From the NCBI RefSeq assembly GCF_003665435.1, contig NZ_CP023407.1, positions 3,286,001-3,350,000 of the forward strand: a stretch of DNA of 64,000 bases, read 5' to 3'. This document shows, one piece after another, positions 55,667-64,000 of this stretch (the first letter of the stretch is position 1; every line of letters begins with the position of its first letter). Both the position numbers and the translations under genes were made by a program. The notes beneath the pieces are model-generated. The model was given only the letters and a program-made list of their open reading frames with translations. It did not search any database and was not told the DNA's origin. The DNA is from Streptomyces fungicidicus. GTDB lineage: Bacteria > Actinomycetota > Actinomycetes > Streptomycetales > Streptomycetaceae.

Positions 55667-55895
55667 GTTCGCTCCGTAGCCAGATGCTGAGTGCTGTCAC
55701 CGGCCTGCGCATTCCGGCATGGACCCGCAGAACGGATTTCGCCAACCCCCGCTGGTGGCTGGCGTGATCGACGCTACTCGCCGACATCTTCCTTCGGAGC
55801 GGTCGTTCACTCGACCGGGTGGCATATTCCAGGCGAGACTTCCACACTGGCATGTCAGGGGGTTATTATCCCGCCCCTTCACCGCCGGCGGGGTC

Positions 55896-56753
55896 TCAGC
55901 GCGCGTAGTCCTTCGCGAGGCGCTCGACGAGCTGCCGCGACTGCTCCACGTTGAGCGACTGCGCCCGCAGGTGCTCGTACATCACCGTGTACTTCTGCAC
56001 GTCGTGCGGCTTCTCCAGGTACAGGTCGCTGGTGACGCCCTCGATGTAGACGACGCTCGAGTCGGCCGCGTCGGCGAACTCCAGGATCGAGTACTGGCCG
56101 TTGATGCCGGCGTGCGCGCCGACCTCGAACGGCAGCACCTGCACGGTGACGTGCGGCAGCTGCGACAACTCCATGACGTGCTCGAGCTGTTCCCGCATCA
56201 CCTGCCGGCTGCCGACGACCCGGCGCAGCGACGCCTCGTCCAGCACCACCCACAGCCGCAGCGGGTCCTTGTCGGCGGTGATGCGGCTCTGCCTGCGCAG
56301 CCGTACCTCGACCCGCTTGTCGTTGTCCTGCCCGGACGACTCCGGCGAACCGCCCTGGACGATCGCCTCGGCGTACGCGCGGGTCTGCAGCAGGCCGGTG
56401 ATGATCTGCGGTTCGTAGACCCGCAGCGACTCCGCGTCCGTCTCCAGGCCGATGTAGACGCTGTACGGGATGTCGCCGAAGGCGTGCCACCAGCCCTGCT
56501 GGCGCGAGTCCTTGGCCATCTGCATCAGCGACTCGACGATCCGCTGGTCCTCGACCTCGTACACCCCGCACAGGTCGCGGACGTCGCGCTGGCTGATGCT
56601 GCGCCGGCCGTTCCCTAGGCGGCTGATCTTCGACTGCGACACCAGCAGCCGCTCGGCCACCTCCTCGGCGGTCATGCCCTTGAGCTCACGGAGCCGGCGC
56701 AGCTCCTGGCCCAGCCGGCGCCGCCTGACGGTGGGATTGACATTGGACGCCAC
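55896..56753 (-). CDS. XRE-family regulator with DUF5753 domain
   Basis: The 285-residue protein starts at GTG 56753 (VASNVNPTVRRRRLGQELRRLRELKGMTAEEVAERLLVSQSKISRLGNGRRSISQRDVRDLCGVYEV), an XRE HTH. DUF5753 follows (VYEPQIITGLLQTRAYAEAIVQGG ... PHVTVQVLPFEVGAHAGINGQYSILEFADAADSSVVYIEG). Together with the DUF397 gene downstream it forms the standard Streptomyces pair. GGAGG lies ten bases before the start; longer frames run into non-coding sequence. Its targets are unknown. Confidence 0.92.
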   Translation of the reverse strand: MASNVNPTVRRRRLGQELRRLRELKGMTAEEVAERLLVSQSKISRLGNGRRSISQRDVRDLCGVYEVEDQRIVESLMQMAKDSRQQGWWHAFGDIPYSVYIGLETDAESLRVYEPQIITGLLQTRAYAEAIVQGGSPESSGQDNDKRVEVRLRRQSRITADKDPLRLWVVLDEASLRRVVGSRQVMREQLEHVMELSQLPHVTVQVLPFEVGAHAGINGQYSILEFADAADSSVVYIEGVTSDLYLEKPHDVQKYTVMYEHLRAQSLNVEQSRQLVERLAKDYAR

Positions 56754-56894
56754 GGGACGGGCACCTCCGGCTGTGTGTCTCGCACTTGCCACTTTGCGTG
56801 TCTGCTGATGAGCAGACTGCCACCACAGCGCTGACGACCGCTGGAAAATGGTGGATAAACGACGGGCGCGCGCGACTTCGGGGCCGCGGGCACG

Positions 56895-56940
56895 CCGAGC
56901 GGGGCGGAGAGAACCCGTGTGTTCTCTCCGCCCCGCTCGG
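56895..56940. terminator. Perfect 20-bp inverted repeat
   Basis: CCGAGCGGGGCGGAGAGAAC at 56895-56914 is followed by a six-base loop and its exact complement at 56921-56940. It lies 80 bp after the end of the GOLPH3-like gene and before the XRE promoter region, so it terminates the GOLPH3-like transcript. Confidence 0.85.
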
Positions 56941-57019
56941 ACGGCGGCTCCCGTGACCGGGTCTGCGGTGCCGTGGATCCGTCGGACGTGCCGTGCCGTT
57001 GGCCCTGGGGACGAACTGC

Positions 57020-57775
57020 TCAGTGGGCCGCGACGCGTGCCATGGATCCTCGGTGGGGTTGCGCCGGAACTCCACGGGCGGGCTCCGGTGCGCCCCTGCC
57101 GCCGGCGGGGGCCTGCCGGCCTGCCGGAGCGGGGCTGCGGCGCGGCTGTGCCGCCACGCCGTTCTGGACGTCCATCACGGCGTGCGCCACGAGGCCGCCC
57201 ATCGGGTCGTGCCGGATCAGGTCCCGCAACCGGGAACGCGAGGAGCGTCCCTCGTTCCCCGGGTACAGGTGCTTGCCGAGACCCACCGCGTGCGCCAGTG
57301 CGGCGAGCGCCGCGGTCCGCGGGTCCGGCGGGACGCCGGTGCGGATCGCGGAGTCCAGCCGGGACCTGATCTCCCGGCTGATCTCGGTGTCCGTCGCCTG
57401 GTAGCGAGTCGTCGGCAGCACCCCGCACATCTGTCCGGCCACGGCGTGCACCATGCCGCACCGCTCCAGATGCGAGAGGTAGGTCTGGCGCAGCCCGAGA
57501 CGCGGCCCGCCGATCCAGTTGACCGCCCGTACGGGAGCGCCGCGCCTTCGCAGCAACTCCAACGCGCAGTCCAGTGTTGGGTCTCCAGTCGGCCGTGGCA
57601 CCACCACGGCGATACGATCCCCGTCTGGGGCTATCCGTCCGGCCAGCGCCAGCTCCACTAGCTGTGCTCCGGCCAGACCGAGGTCGAGCGACTGCGGCTG
57701 TGCGGTGGTACCCGTGGTCGGGTCCAGCGCCAGCAGCAGAAGCTCCTCCGGAAGTGTTCTGCGGCTCCTGCCCAT
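57020..57775 (-). CDS. GOLPH3/VPS74-family protein (GPP34)
   Basis: The 251-residue protein matches the GPP34 fold: PEELLLLALDPTTG at the start, LGLAGAQLVELALAGRI, then a mid-segment LCALELLRRRG-like (LDCALELLRRRGAP) and RLGLRQTYLSHLERCGMV. The eukaryotic proteins bind PI4P and glycosyltransferases at the Golgi; bacterial members are membrane-associated with unknown role. A long Pro/Ala-rich C-terminal tail (AAQPRRSPAPAGRQAPAGG) is probably disordered. ATG 57775 follows GGGGAGG. It is divergent from the D,D-carboxypeptidase gene. Confidence 0.9.
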   Translation of the reverse strand: MGRSRRTLPEELLLLALDPTTGTTAQPQSLDLGLAGAQLVELALAGRIAPDGDRIAVVVPRPTGDPTLDCALELLRRRGAPVRAVNWIGGPRLGLRQTYLSHLERCGMVHAVAGQMCGVLPTTRYQATDTEISREIRSRLDSAIRTGVPPDPRTAALAALAHAVGLGKHLYPGNEGRSSRSRLRDLIRHDPMGGLVAHAVMDVQNGVAAQPRRSPAPAGRQAPAGGRGAPEPARGVPAQPHRGSMARVAAH

Positions 57776-57854
57776 CCATGCCTCCCCGCGTGGATGTCTG
57801 ACAGGGTGACCCCTCTCACATTGGTCTGTCGAGGGTGCGTGACCGGTTCGTAAG

Positions 57855-57883
57855 GGAACCGGTAGCTATGTCGTTCTCGTCTA
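57855..57883 (+). promoter_or_regulatory. Candidate ECF-sigma promoter for the carboxypeptidase
   Basis: GGAACC at 57855-57860 and CGTCTA at 57878-57883 are separated by 17 bp, the classical extracytoplasmic-function sigma pattern. The -35 lies in an inverted repeat (ACCGGTTC/GAACCGGT, 57842-57863). The gene start is about 130 bp downstream. Cell-envelope enzymes are frequent ECF targets in Streptomyces. Confidence 0.5.
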
Positions 57884-58013
57884 CCACGTGGGGTAAGCCC
57901 GCACACAGGACACTGGTACATGGTTCGGACAGCGCTGCGGAGCGCTGTCCGGTGCGGGCGGTTCACGGTTCGGTTGGCGCACGCGGGGCGTGCGGCACAG
58001 CGAGGAGGCATCG

Positions 58014-60818
58014 GTGGCGGGCGAGTCCCCCGACAGGTCGAAGCAGCGCGAGTCGTCGGCAGAACCGACGTCGGGGAGCGCGGGTCCGGTTCCCGAGAAG
58101 CGGGATCCCCGGTTGGCGGTGGCCCGCGAGGCCGCCGGGCCCTCGGAGAAGCGTGACCGCGTCGACACGGCCACGCGGGTGCTGTCGACGCGCGACGGCC
58201 GGCTCCGCGAGGCGGTGGCCTCCTGGGTCCGCTCGGCGGAGCCGGACGAGACGCCGCACACGAACGGCACGGACACCGGCGCCGGCACCGGCACCGGGGA
58301 CGGTCCGGCGAAGCCCGCCGCCGCCCCCGAGGGCGACGAGACGCCCGCCGGGGCGACGGAGACGGGCACGGCCACGAGCGAAGCCCCCCGCGCCCCGGAG
58401 ACGCCCGCGGAGACCGCCAGGGACGCCTCCACGGGCGACGGGGACGCCGAGGGCCGGACACCCGCCGTCCCGGTCCGGTCCGCGGCCGACACGGAAGCGA
58501 CCGACGCCTCCGAGGACGAGCCCGCCGCGACGGCGGAGACCGGCACGCCCGCGAGCAACGCTCCCCGCGACCCGGAGACGGCCGCCAAGGACGCCCCGGA
58601 CGCGGACACTGACGCGACGGACGCCTCCCCGCGCGGCGAGGACGCCGAGGACCAGGCACCCGCAGCCACGGCACGGTCCGCGGCCGACGTGGACGCGACC
58701 GACGCCTCCGAGGACGAGAAGCCCGCCGCGACGGCGAAGACGCCCGCCCAGACCGCCACGGACGCCTCGGACCACGCGGACGACGCCGCCGAGCCCGCGA
58801 AGAGCGCCACGGACGCGGACGCGACCGATGCCTCCACGGACGCGGAGGACGCCGAGGACGAGAAGCCCGCCGTAACGGCGGCAACCGGCACGCCCGCGAG
58901 CGCCCCGGAGAAGCCCGCGGAAGCCGCGACGGACGCCGAAGGCCGGGCAGCCGCCGGTACGGCACGGTCCGCCGCCCCCGCGAGCGAGGCCTCCCGCGAC
59001 GCGGGGCCACCGGCGAAGACCGCCCCGGAGGGGGACTCGGACGACGGCTCCGAGGACGAGGCAGTCGCCGGCAAGGGAGGGGCTGCCGACGAGCCCGAGA
59101 GCGAGGAGCCGGAGGCGGAGGCGGACGCGAAGGCCGCCTCGGGCGACGACGACTCCGAGGGCGACGAGCCCGACGGCACGGCGAAGCGTGACGAGGGCGG
59201 TTCGGGCGCGAGCGCGCCGAAGTCCGGGGGCGGCGACCCGGACGGGGGCGGCAGGCCCAAGCCCAAGGGCCCCGTCGACCAGCCCACCGCGGTGTTCCGG
59301 ACCGGACGCGCCTCCGCGCCCGCCGTGGACCAGCCCACCACCATGCTCAAACTGGGCGACGTCAGCCGTCGCGAGGCCGAGGCCGAGCGGACCAGCAAGT
59401 TCGTGGCGCTCAAGCGGGACGAGGACCTGGGCGGTGGCAAGCCGCCCACCGCTCCCGGCGGCACGGCCGGCCCGACCGGGCCCACCACCGCCCTCCCCCA
59501 GGTCGGCCCCGAGCGGACCACGCAGCAGCCGCTGCCGCCCAAGCCGCCGCTGGACCTGCTGGCCGAGCTGACCAACACCCCGCCGCCCCCGCAGACCCCG
59601 CTGCGGACCGCGGTGCGCCGGGTCAAGATCTGGACGCCGCTGGTCCTGCTGCTGGTGATCGTGTTCGCGGTCGTGCAGAACTTCCGCCCGCTCCCGACGC
59701 CCACCCTGGTGCTCACCGCCGAGGACAGCTACACCTTCGAGGGCGGCAAGCCCGAGATCCCGTGGCCGGCCAAGGGGCAGGCCGCGCTGGACGTCGACGG
59801 CATCGGCACCTTCGGCTCGTCCGGCGAGCAGAAGCCCGTGCCGATCGCCAGTGTCGCCAAGGTCATGACGGCGTACCTGATCCTGCGCGACCACCCGCTG
59901 AAGAGCGGCGCCGACGGTCCGATGATCGACGTCGACCAGACCGCCGAGAAGCAGTCCAGCGCCGGTGACGAGTCGACCGTCCAGGTGACCGCCGGGGACA
60001 AGATCTCCCAGCGGGAGGCCCTCGAGGCCATTCTGATCGCGTCCGCGAACAACGTGGCGCGACTGGTCGCCCGCTGGGACGCCGGTTCGGAGAAGGCGTT
60101 CGTCGAGAAGATGAACGAGGCCGCGAAGGACCTCGGCATGACCAACACGACGTACACCGACCCCTCGGGTCTGAACAACACCACCGTGAGCACCGCCGTG
60201 GACCAGGTGAAGCTGGCCAAGGCCGCGATGGAGCAGCCCGCGTTCCGCGAGGTCGCCGCGATGATGGAGTACATCGACTACAAGGGCGTCAAGCACGGCA
60301 ACTGGAACCGGCTGGTCGGCCACAACAACGTCGTCGGCATCAAGACCGGTACGACCACCTCCGCGCTCGGCAACCTCTCCTTCGCCGCCAAGAAGGACGT
60401 CGACGGCGAGACCCGGCGGATCATCGGCGCGGTGGTGCGCCAGCCCGAGGGCGGCGCGGACAACACCATCCTGGCCGGCGCCCTGTCCGCGGGCGACCAG
60501 CTGATCCGGGCCGCGCAGGGCGCCCTGGAGTCGGCGACGATCCTGAAGAAGGGCACCGTCGTCGGGTACGCGGACGACGGCCTCGGCGGCCGTACGCCCG
60601 TCGCGGTGACCGAGGACGTGAAGGCCGTCGGCTGGGCGGGCCTGTCGGTGAAGCTGACGTTCGCCGGGGACGAGCTGCCGCACACGGCGAAGGCCGGCAC
60701 CAAGGTGGGCACGCTCACCGTGGGCGACGGCAGCAACGGAGCCGTCAAGGTCCCGGTCGCACTGCAGGAGGACCTCGTGGAGCCCGGCTTCACGGACAAG
60801 CTGACGCGTATCACCTGA
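58014..60818 (+). CDS. Membrane-anchored D-alanyl-D-alanine carboxypeptidase with long acidic N-terminus
   Basis: The 934-residue protein is a serine-type penicillin-binding carboxypeptidase that trims pentapeptide stems in peptidoglycan. The S11 domain is C-terminal: S613-V-A-K616 (SxxK), S677-A-N679 (SxN) and K777-T-G779. About 535 N-terminal residues are disordered, mainly A, D, E, T and P in ATDASEDE-type repeats. A membrane helix (WTPLVLLLVIVFAVVQNF, from about residue 540) follows, so the acidic part is cytoplasmic and the enzyme extracellular. GTG 58014 follows GAGGAGG; an upstream GTG at 57990 is less likely. Normal family length is near 400, so the acidic extension is unusual. Confidence 0.92.
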   Translation: MAGESPDRSKQRESSAEPTSGSAGPVPEKRDPRLAVAREAAGPSEKRDRVDTATRVLSTRDGRLREAVASWVRSAEPDETPHTNGTDTGAGTGTGDGPAKPAAAPEGDETPAGATETGTATSEAPRAPETPAETARDASTGDGDAEGRTPAVPVRSAADTEATDASEDEPAATAETGTPASNAPRDPETAAKDAPDADTDATDASPRGEDAEDQAPAATARSAADVDATDASEDEKPAATAKTPAQTATDASDHADDAAEPAKSATDADATDASTDAEDAEDEKPAVTAATGTPASAPEKPAEAATDAEGRAAAGTARSAAPASEASRDAGPPAKTAPEGDSDDGSEDEAVAGKGGAADEPESEEPEAEADAKAASGDDDSEGDEPDGTAKRDEGGSGASAPKSGGGDPDGGGRPKPKGPVDQPTAVFRTGRASAPAVDQPTTMLKLGDVSRREAEAERTSKFVALKRDEDLGGGKPPTAPGGTAGPTGPTTALPQVGPERTTQQPLPPKPPLDLLAELTNTPPPPQTPLRTAVRRVKIWTPLVLLLVIVFAVVQNFRPLPTPTLVLTAEDSYTFEGGKPEIPWPAKGQAALDVDGIGTFGSSGEQKPVPIASVAKVMTAYLILRDHPLKSGADGPMIDVDQTAEKQSSAGDESTVQVTAGDKISQREALEAILIASANNVARLVARWDAGSEKAFVEKMNEAAKDLGMTNTTYTDPSGLNNTTVSTAVDQVKLAKAAMEQPAFREVAAMMEYIDYKGVKHGNWNRLVGHNNVVGIKTGTTTSALGNLSFAAKKDVDGETRRIIGAVVRQPEGGADNTILAGALSAGDQLIRAAQGALESATILKKGTVVGYADDGLGGRTPVAVTEDVKAVGWAGLSVKLTFAGDELPHTAKAGTKVGTLTVGDGSNGAVKVPVALQEDLVEPGFTDKLTRIT

Positions 60819-60931
60819 GCCGGGACACAACCCGCACCCCGCCGGACGGAGCCCACCCGGGCGACGGCCGGCGGGGTGCGTGCTAGCGTCACGAATCGGG
60901 CAGGAGCACGGGACACGGGGAGTGCCTTCAG

Positions 60932-62776
60932 GTGGCCACAGCGGAGCCGACACGCGCCGACGACGCCGATCCGGACCCGGGATCCGGCCCGCGAATACCC
61001 GTACCCGTGAACCGGCCGGGGCAGGCCGGGAAGAAGCCCCCCGGCCGCGTCATGACGGCCGTCCTCGCCGTCCGCGCCCGGATGCTGCGGCACCCGGTGC
61101 TGTCCGTGACCGCTCTCGCCGGCCTGCTGCACATCGTCTGGTTCTTCACGTTCGCGAACAGCGGCGGTGATCTCGCCGCGCAGGACGCGTGGGCCGAGTT
61201 CGTCGGCCGGCACCCGGACTCCGCGTACAACCTCGCCTGGTACGGGGGTATGCACCCGGTGTCGTACAGCGTGGTGTCGCCGTACCTGATGTCGGTCCTC
61301 GGGGTGCGGACCACCATGATGATCGCGGGCACCGTGTCGGCGGGGCTGCTGACGCTGGTGCTGATGCGCAGCCGGTCGGTGCGCAACCCGCTGTGGGCGG
61401 CGCTCGCGGGGGTGTTCGCGCTGCTGTGCAACGCGGCCTCGGGCCGGGTGACGTACGGGCTCGGCACGGTGTTCGCGCTCGGCGCGGTCGCCGTCGTCTT
61501 CTGCTGGCCGTACCGCTGGCGCTACAAGCGCTGGGCGAAGGCCCTGTGCGCGGCCCCGCTGGCGGCGCTGGCCACCATGGCGTCGCCGGTCGCGGGCCTG
61601 TTCGTGGGCCTGGTGGCGGTGGCGCTGTTCCTGCAGAAGCGCCGGCCGGGGGCGTGGGCGCTGGGGCTGGCGCCCGCCGCGGTGGTGGCGGTGTCGGCCT
61701 GGCTGTTCCCGTTCTCGGGGACCCAGCCGATGGGCATCGGCTCGGTGATCCTGCCGCTGCTGTACTCGGTCCTGGTGTGCGTCCTGGTGCCCGCGGACTG
61801 GAAGACCGTACGGATCACGTCCGGGGTGTACGGGCTGGGGATCGTGCTGGTCTGGCTGATCAGCTCTCAGATCGGGTCGAACATGACCCGGCTGGCGATG
61901 CTGTTCGGCGGGGTGGTGCTGGTGGCGGCGCTGCCGTTCGCCGTGCCGAAGTCCCGCAAGTGGTACGTGATCGTCGTCGCGATCGCCGGCTTCACCGGCT
62001 GGATCGGCTTCAAGTCGGTCGACGACGTCGTGCACACCACGCCGGCCGCGTCCTGGGCGCGCGAGCTGGCGCCGCTGGTGAACGAGTTGCAGGAGGTCGG
62101 CGCCGGGCAGGGCCGTGTGGAGGTCGTCCCGGCCCGCTCGCACCGCGAGGCGTCCGCCCTCGCCCCGTACGTCAACCTGGCCCGCGGCTGGAACCGGCAG
62201 GCCGACATGAAGCGCAACCCGCTCTTCTACGACGACACGCTCAACTCGGCGAACTACCGCGAGTGGCTGAAGCGCTGGGGCGTGCACTTCGTGGTGCTGC
62301 CGAAGGACGAGCCGGACGGCGACGGCGGCCAGCGGGAGCGGGAGCTGGTGCAGCGCGGGCTGCCGTATCTGAAGCAGATCTGGGGCGACGCCAACTGGCA
62401 GCTGTTCGCCGTGGACGAGCCGACGCCGCTGGCGGAGCCGAACACGGTCGTGGAGCGGGCCGAGCAGGGCGAGTGGACCCTGCGGGTGGAGAAGGCGGGC
62501 CGGATCCTGATCCGCGTCCCGTACTCGCCGTGGCTGAGCCTCGTCGACGCCGACGGCAAGGCGCTGGAGCCGCCGCAGGAGACGGCTCGGTCCCAGGACC
62601 GTCCGGAGGGTGAGCCGAAGACGTTCGAGAACGTCAACGGCTGCCTGATGGAGACGGAGGAGGACGCGGACGGCGACGCGTGGACGATGCTGCTCGCGCC
62701 GGAGCCGGGGACGTACCGGCTGGCCGCTCCCTACCAGTGGGACCGGGGCACTCCCTGCCCCGACGAGCTGCGCTGA
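60932..62776 (+). CDS. Large polytopic membrane protein, possibly GT-C-like
   Basis: The 614-residue protein starts at GTG 60932 and has about 11 hydrophobic helices after residue 45 (VLSVTALAGLLHIVWFFTFA, then VRTTMMIAGTVSAGLLTLVLM and so on). A C-terminal extracytoplasmic domain follows (residues about 385-614). An early extracytoplasmic loop contains SGGDLAAQDAWAEFVGRHPDSAYNLAWYGGMHPVSYSVVSPYLMS, with acidic residues in the position where GT-C glycosyltransferases keep theirs. Annotation as a transporter is also used for such proteins. It lies 113 bp behind the carboxypeptidase, suggesting cell-envelope function. Confidence 0.6.
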   Translation: MATAEPTRADDADPDPGSGPRIPVPVNRPGQAGKKPPGRVMTAVLAVRARMLRHPVLSVTALAGLLHIVWFFTFANSGGDLAAQDAWAEFVGRHPDSAYNLAWYGGMHPVSYSVVSPYLMSVLGVRTTMMIAGTVSAGLLTLVLMRSRSVRNPLWAALAGVFALLCNAASGRVTYGLGTVFALGAVAVVFCWPYRWRYKRWAKALCAAPLAALATMASPVAGLFVGLVAVALFLQKRRPGAWALGLAPAAVVAVSAWLFPFSGTQPMGIGSVILPLLYSVLVCVLVPADWKTVRITSGVYGLGIVLVWLISSQIGSNMTRLAMLFGGVVLVAALPFAVPKSRKWYVIVVAIAGFTGWIGFKSVDDVVHTTPAASWARELAPLVNELQEVGAGQGRVEVVPARSHREASALAPYVNLARGWNRQADMKRNPLFYDDTLNSANYREWLKRWGVHFVVLPKDEPDGDGGQRERELVQRGLPYLKQIWGDANWQLFAVDEPTPLAEPNTVVERAEQGEWTLRVEKAGRILIRVPYSPWLSLVDADGKALEPPQETARSQDRPEGEPKTFENVNGCLMETEEDADGDAWTMLLAPEPGTYRLAAPYQWDRGTPCPDELR

Positions 62777-62799
62777 CGAGGCTGCCCGGCCTCGAAGGG

Positions 62800-62817
62800 C
62801 GTTCATGTCCATGAACG
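62800..62817. promoter_or_regulatory. Palindrome upstream of the symporter gene
   Basis: CGTTCATGTCCATGAACG is a perfect 8-2-8 inverted repeat in the 216-bp gap before the symporter gene, 175 bp upstream of its start. It could be an operator, or a weak terminator of the preceding gene; no U-tract follows. Confidence 0.45.
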
Positions 62818-62992
62818 ACGGTCAACTAGTCGAACATCTTTACTCCCTCTTGACCTGACGCTTCCTTGTCGTGCCCTCGCCAGGACGCCCACGATGAGCG
62901 GGCACTTCGCACCCTTCCCCGTCCCTACCCCGCTCAGGCGAAGTGCCAACCAGCTGAGTGGAGTTCACAAGGCGGACCCTGGAAGGGGGGAC

Positions 62993-64000
62993 ATGAACAG
63001 TCTCGACTGGGCGGTGCTCATCAGCTACTTCGCCGTGATGGTCGGCATCGGTGTCTGGTCGCACAAGCGGGTGGACAACGTCAGCGACTTCTTCACGGCC
63101 GGCGGCAAGATGCCGTGGTGGCTCTCCGGTATCTCCCACCACATGTCGGGGTACAGCGCGGTGATGTTCACCGGCTACGCCGGCATCGCCTACACGTACG
63201 GCGTGACGTCCTTCGTCACCTGGTCCTTCCCCATCGCCCTCGGCATCGCCATCGGGTCCAGGCTGTTCGCCCCGCGGATCAACCGGCTCCGTTCCCGGCT
63301 GCACGTGGCCTCGCCGCTGGAGTACCTGAAGAACCGCTACGACCTGAAGACCCAGCAGGCGCTGGCCTGGTCCGGGATGCTGCTGAAGATCGTGGACGTG
63401 GGCGCCAAGTGGGCGGCGATCGCCACCCTGCTGTCGGTGTTCACCGGCGTCTCGCTCAACCAGGGCATCCTGATCACCGGCGTGGTCACGGCGATCTACT
63501 GCACCATCGGCGGTCTGTGGGCCGACGCGCTGACCGAGCTGGGCCAGTTCGTCATCCAGCTGCTGGCCGGTATCGCCATGTTCGTCGCGGTGCTGGCCGA
63601 ACTGGGCGACCACGGCGGCTTCTTCGGCGTCTGGGACCAGCCGGAACTCCAGGGCCACGCCAAACCGCTGGTCGGGCCGTACGGCACGATCTTCCTGCTG
63701 GCGTTCCTGTTCATCAAGCTGTTCGAGTACAACGGCGGCATGCTCAACCAGGCCCAGCGCTACATGGCCACCCCCAACGCCCGCGAGGCGACGCGCTCGG
63801 CGCGGCTGTCGGCGGCGCTGTGGCTCGTCTGGCCGCTGATCCTGTTCTTCCCGATGTGGATGTCGCCGCTGCTGGTGGAGTCCCAGAAGGCGGACGGCTC
63901 CGACTCCTACGCCCTGATGACCGAGCAGCTGCTGCCGCACGGCCTGCTGGGCCTGGTCATCGTCGGCTTCTTCTCCCACACGATGGCCATGTGCTCCTCG
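62993..64000 (+). CDS. Sodium:solute symporter (SSS family), 3' end outside window
   Basis: The frame is open to the end of the window (336 residues seen). It starts ATG 62993, preceded by GGAAGGGGGG, with MNSLDWAVLISYFAVMVGIGVWSHKRVDNVSDFFTAGGKMPWWLSGISHHMSGYSAVMFTGYAGIAY. This is the SSS-family N-terminus with its first Na+-binding region and FFTAGGKMPWW motif. Later helices (LAWSGMLLKIVDVGAKWAAIATLLSVFTGV, TAIYCTIGGLWADALTELGQFVIQLL) match the core. The substrate may be a sugar or organic acid but cannot be told without the rest. Confidence 0.93.
   Translation, partial: MNSLDWAVLISYFAVMVGIGVWSHKRVDNVSDFFTAGGKMPWWLSGISHHMSGYSAVMFTGYAGIAYTYGVTSFVTWSFPIALGIAIGSRLFAPRINRLRSRLHVASPLEYLKNRYDLKTQQALAWSGMLLKIVDVGAKWAAIATLLSVFTGVSLNQGILITGVVTAIYCTIGGLWADALTELGQFVIQLLAGIAMFVAVLAELGDHGGFFGVWDQPELQGHAKPLVGPYGTIFLLAFLFIKLFEYNGGMLNQAQRYMATPNAREATRSARLSAALWLVWPLILFFPMWMSPLLVESQKADGSDSYALMTEQLLPHGLLGLVIVGFFSHTMAMCSS

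Noticed and set aside
58300..59200. Possible separate genes within the acidic region of the carboxypeptidase
   Set aside because: The frame is continuous with the membrane helix and S11 domain, and the opposite-strand Arg-rich frames are shadows of GC-rich repeats.

Overview
The window is high-GC, densely coded actinomycete DNA with GTG starts, short intergenic gaps and DUF397/DUF5753 regulators. This is typical of Streptomyces, and no species can be named from it. Everything below is read by eye from sequence; no database search was run.

Layout. 1-4.7 kb: chromosomal genes (MarR end, TetR-regulated DHA2 exporter, secreted M6 metalloprotease). 4.8 kb: an intact tRNA-Arg(CCU) used as an integration site. 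4.9-14.3 kb: the core of an actinomycete integrative and conjugative element (AICE), read leftward: SCO3933-family regulator, FtsK-like Tra, DUF2637, small transfer proteins, RepSA-like initiator, Xis, Int. It also carries a regulatory block (HTH protein, PP2C-like phosphatase, HATPase, XRE/DUF5753). A recurrent TGTCTAG-based operator sits before most of the transcription units. 14.4-16.4 kb: an IS481-family insertion sequence with a 14-bp target duplication. 16.8-31.7 kb: defence-rich cargo of lower GC: a DUF4145 protein, a DUF1828 protein with an unknown partner, a type I R-M operon with two different HsdM genes, a Fic protein and a frameshifted IS1380. Most of this cargo lies between two imperfect direct repeats that end in a tRNA-Pro-like core. 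32.1-35.0 kb: decayed copies of the tRNA-Arg 3' end plus terminator, a tRNA-Gly(CCC) 3' relic, a VapBC-like pair, a ferritin-like protein and an orphan ScoMcrA-like head domain. The stretch from 4.8 to 35.0 kb therefore looks like a stacked tRNA-targeted island.

35-64 kb returns to chromosome-like content: SodF-type SOD, AraC, VOC, alcohol dehydrogenase, glutamate decarboxylase, small conserved Streptomyces proteins, GPx, MerR, XRE-DUF397, GOLPH3-like protein, D,D-carboxypeptidase, a large membrane protein and an SSS-family symporter cut by the window end.

The most striking locus is 44.2-50.9 kb. A four-gene operon encodes a class III nucleotide-cyclase-like protein, a P-loop NTPase, a long coiled-coil protein and a DUF4407 membrane protein. 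Divergent to it is a small protein resembling Pycsar membrane effectors (PycTM), and next to that a Crp/Fnr-type cNMP-binding regulator. The last residues of the cyclase-like protein and the N-terminus of the NTPase share a motif, V-x-Q-x3-G-x3-A-P-G-A-x-F-G-I. That is the architecture expected for effector/NLR amyloid signalling pairs. I infer a cyclic-nucleotide-linked conflict or signalling system; its function is unproven.
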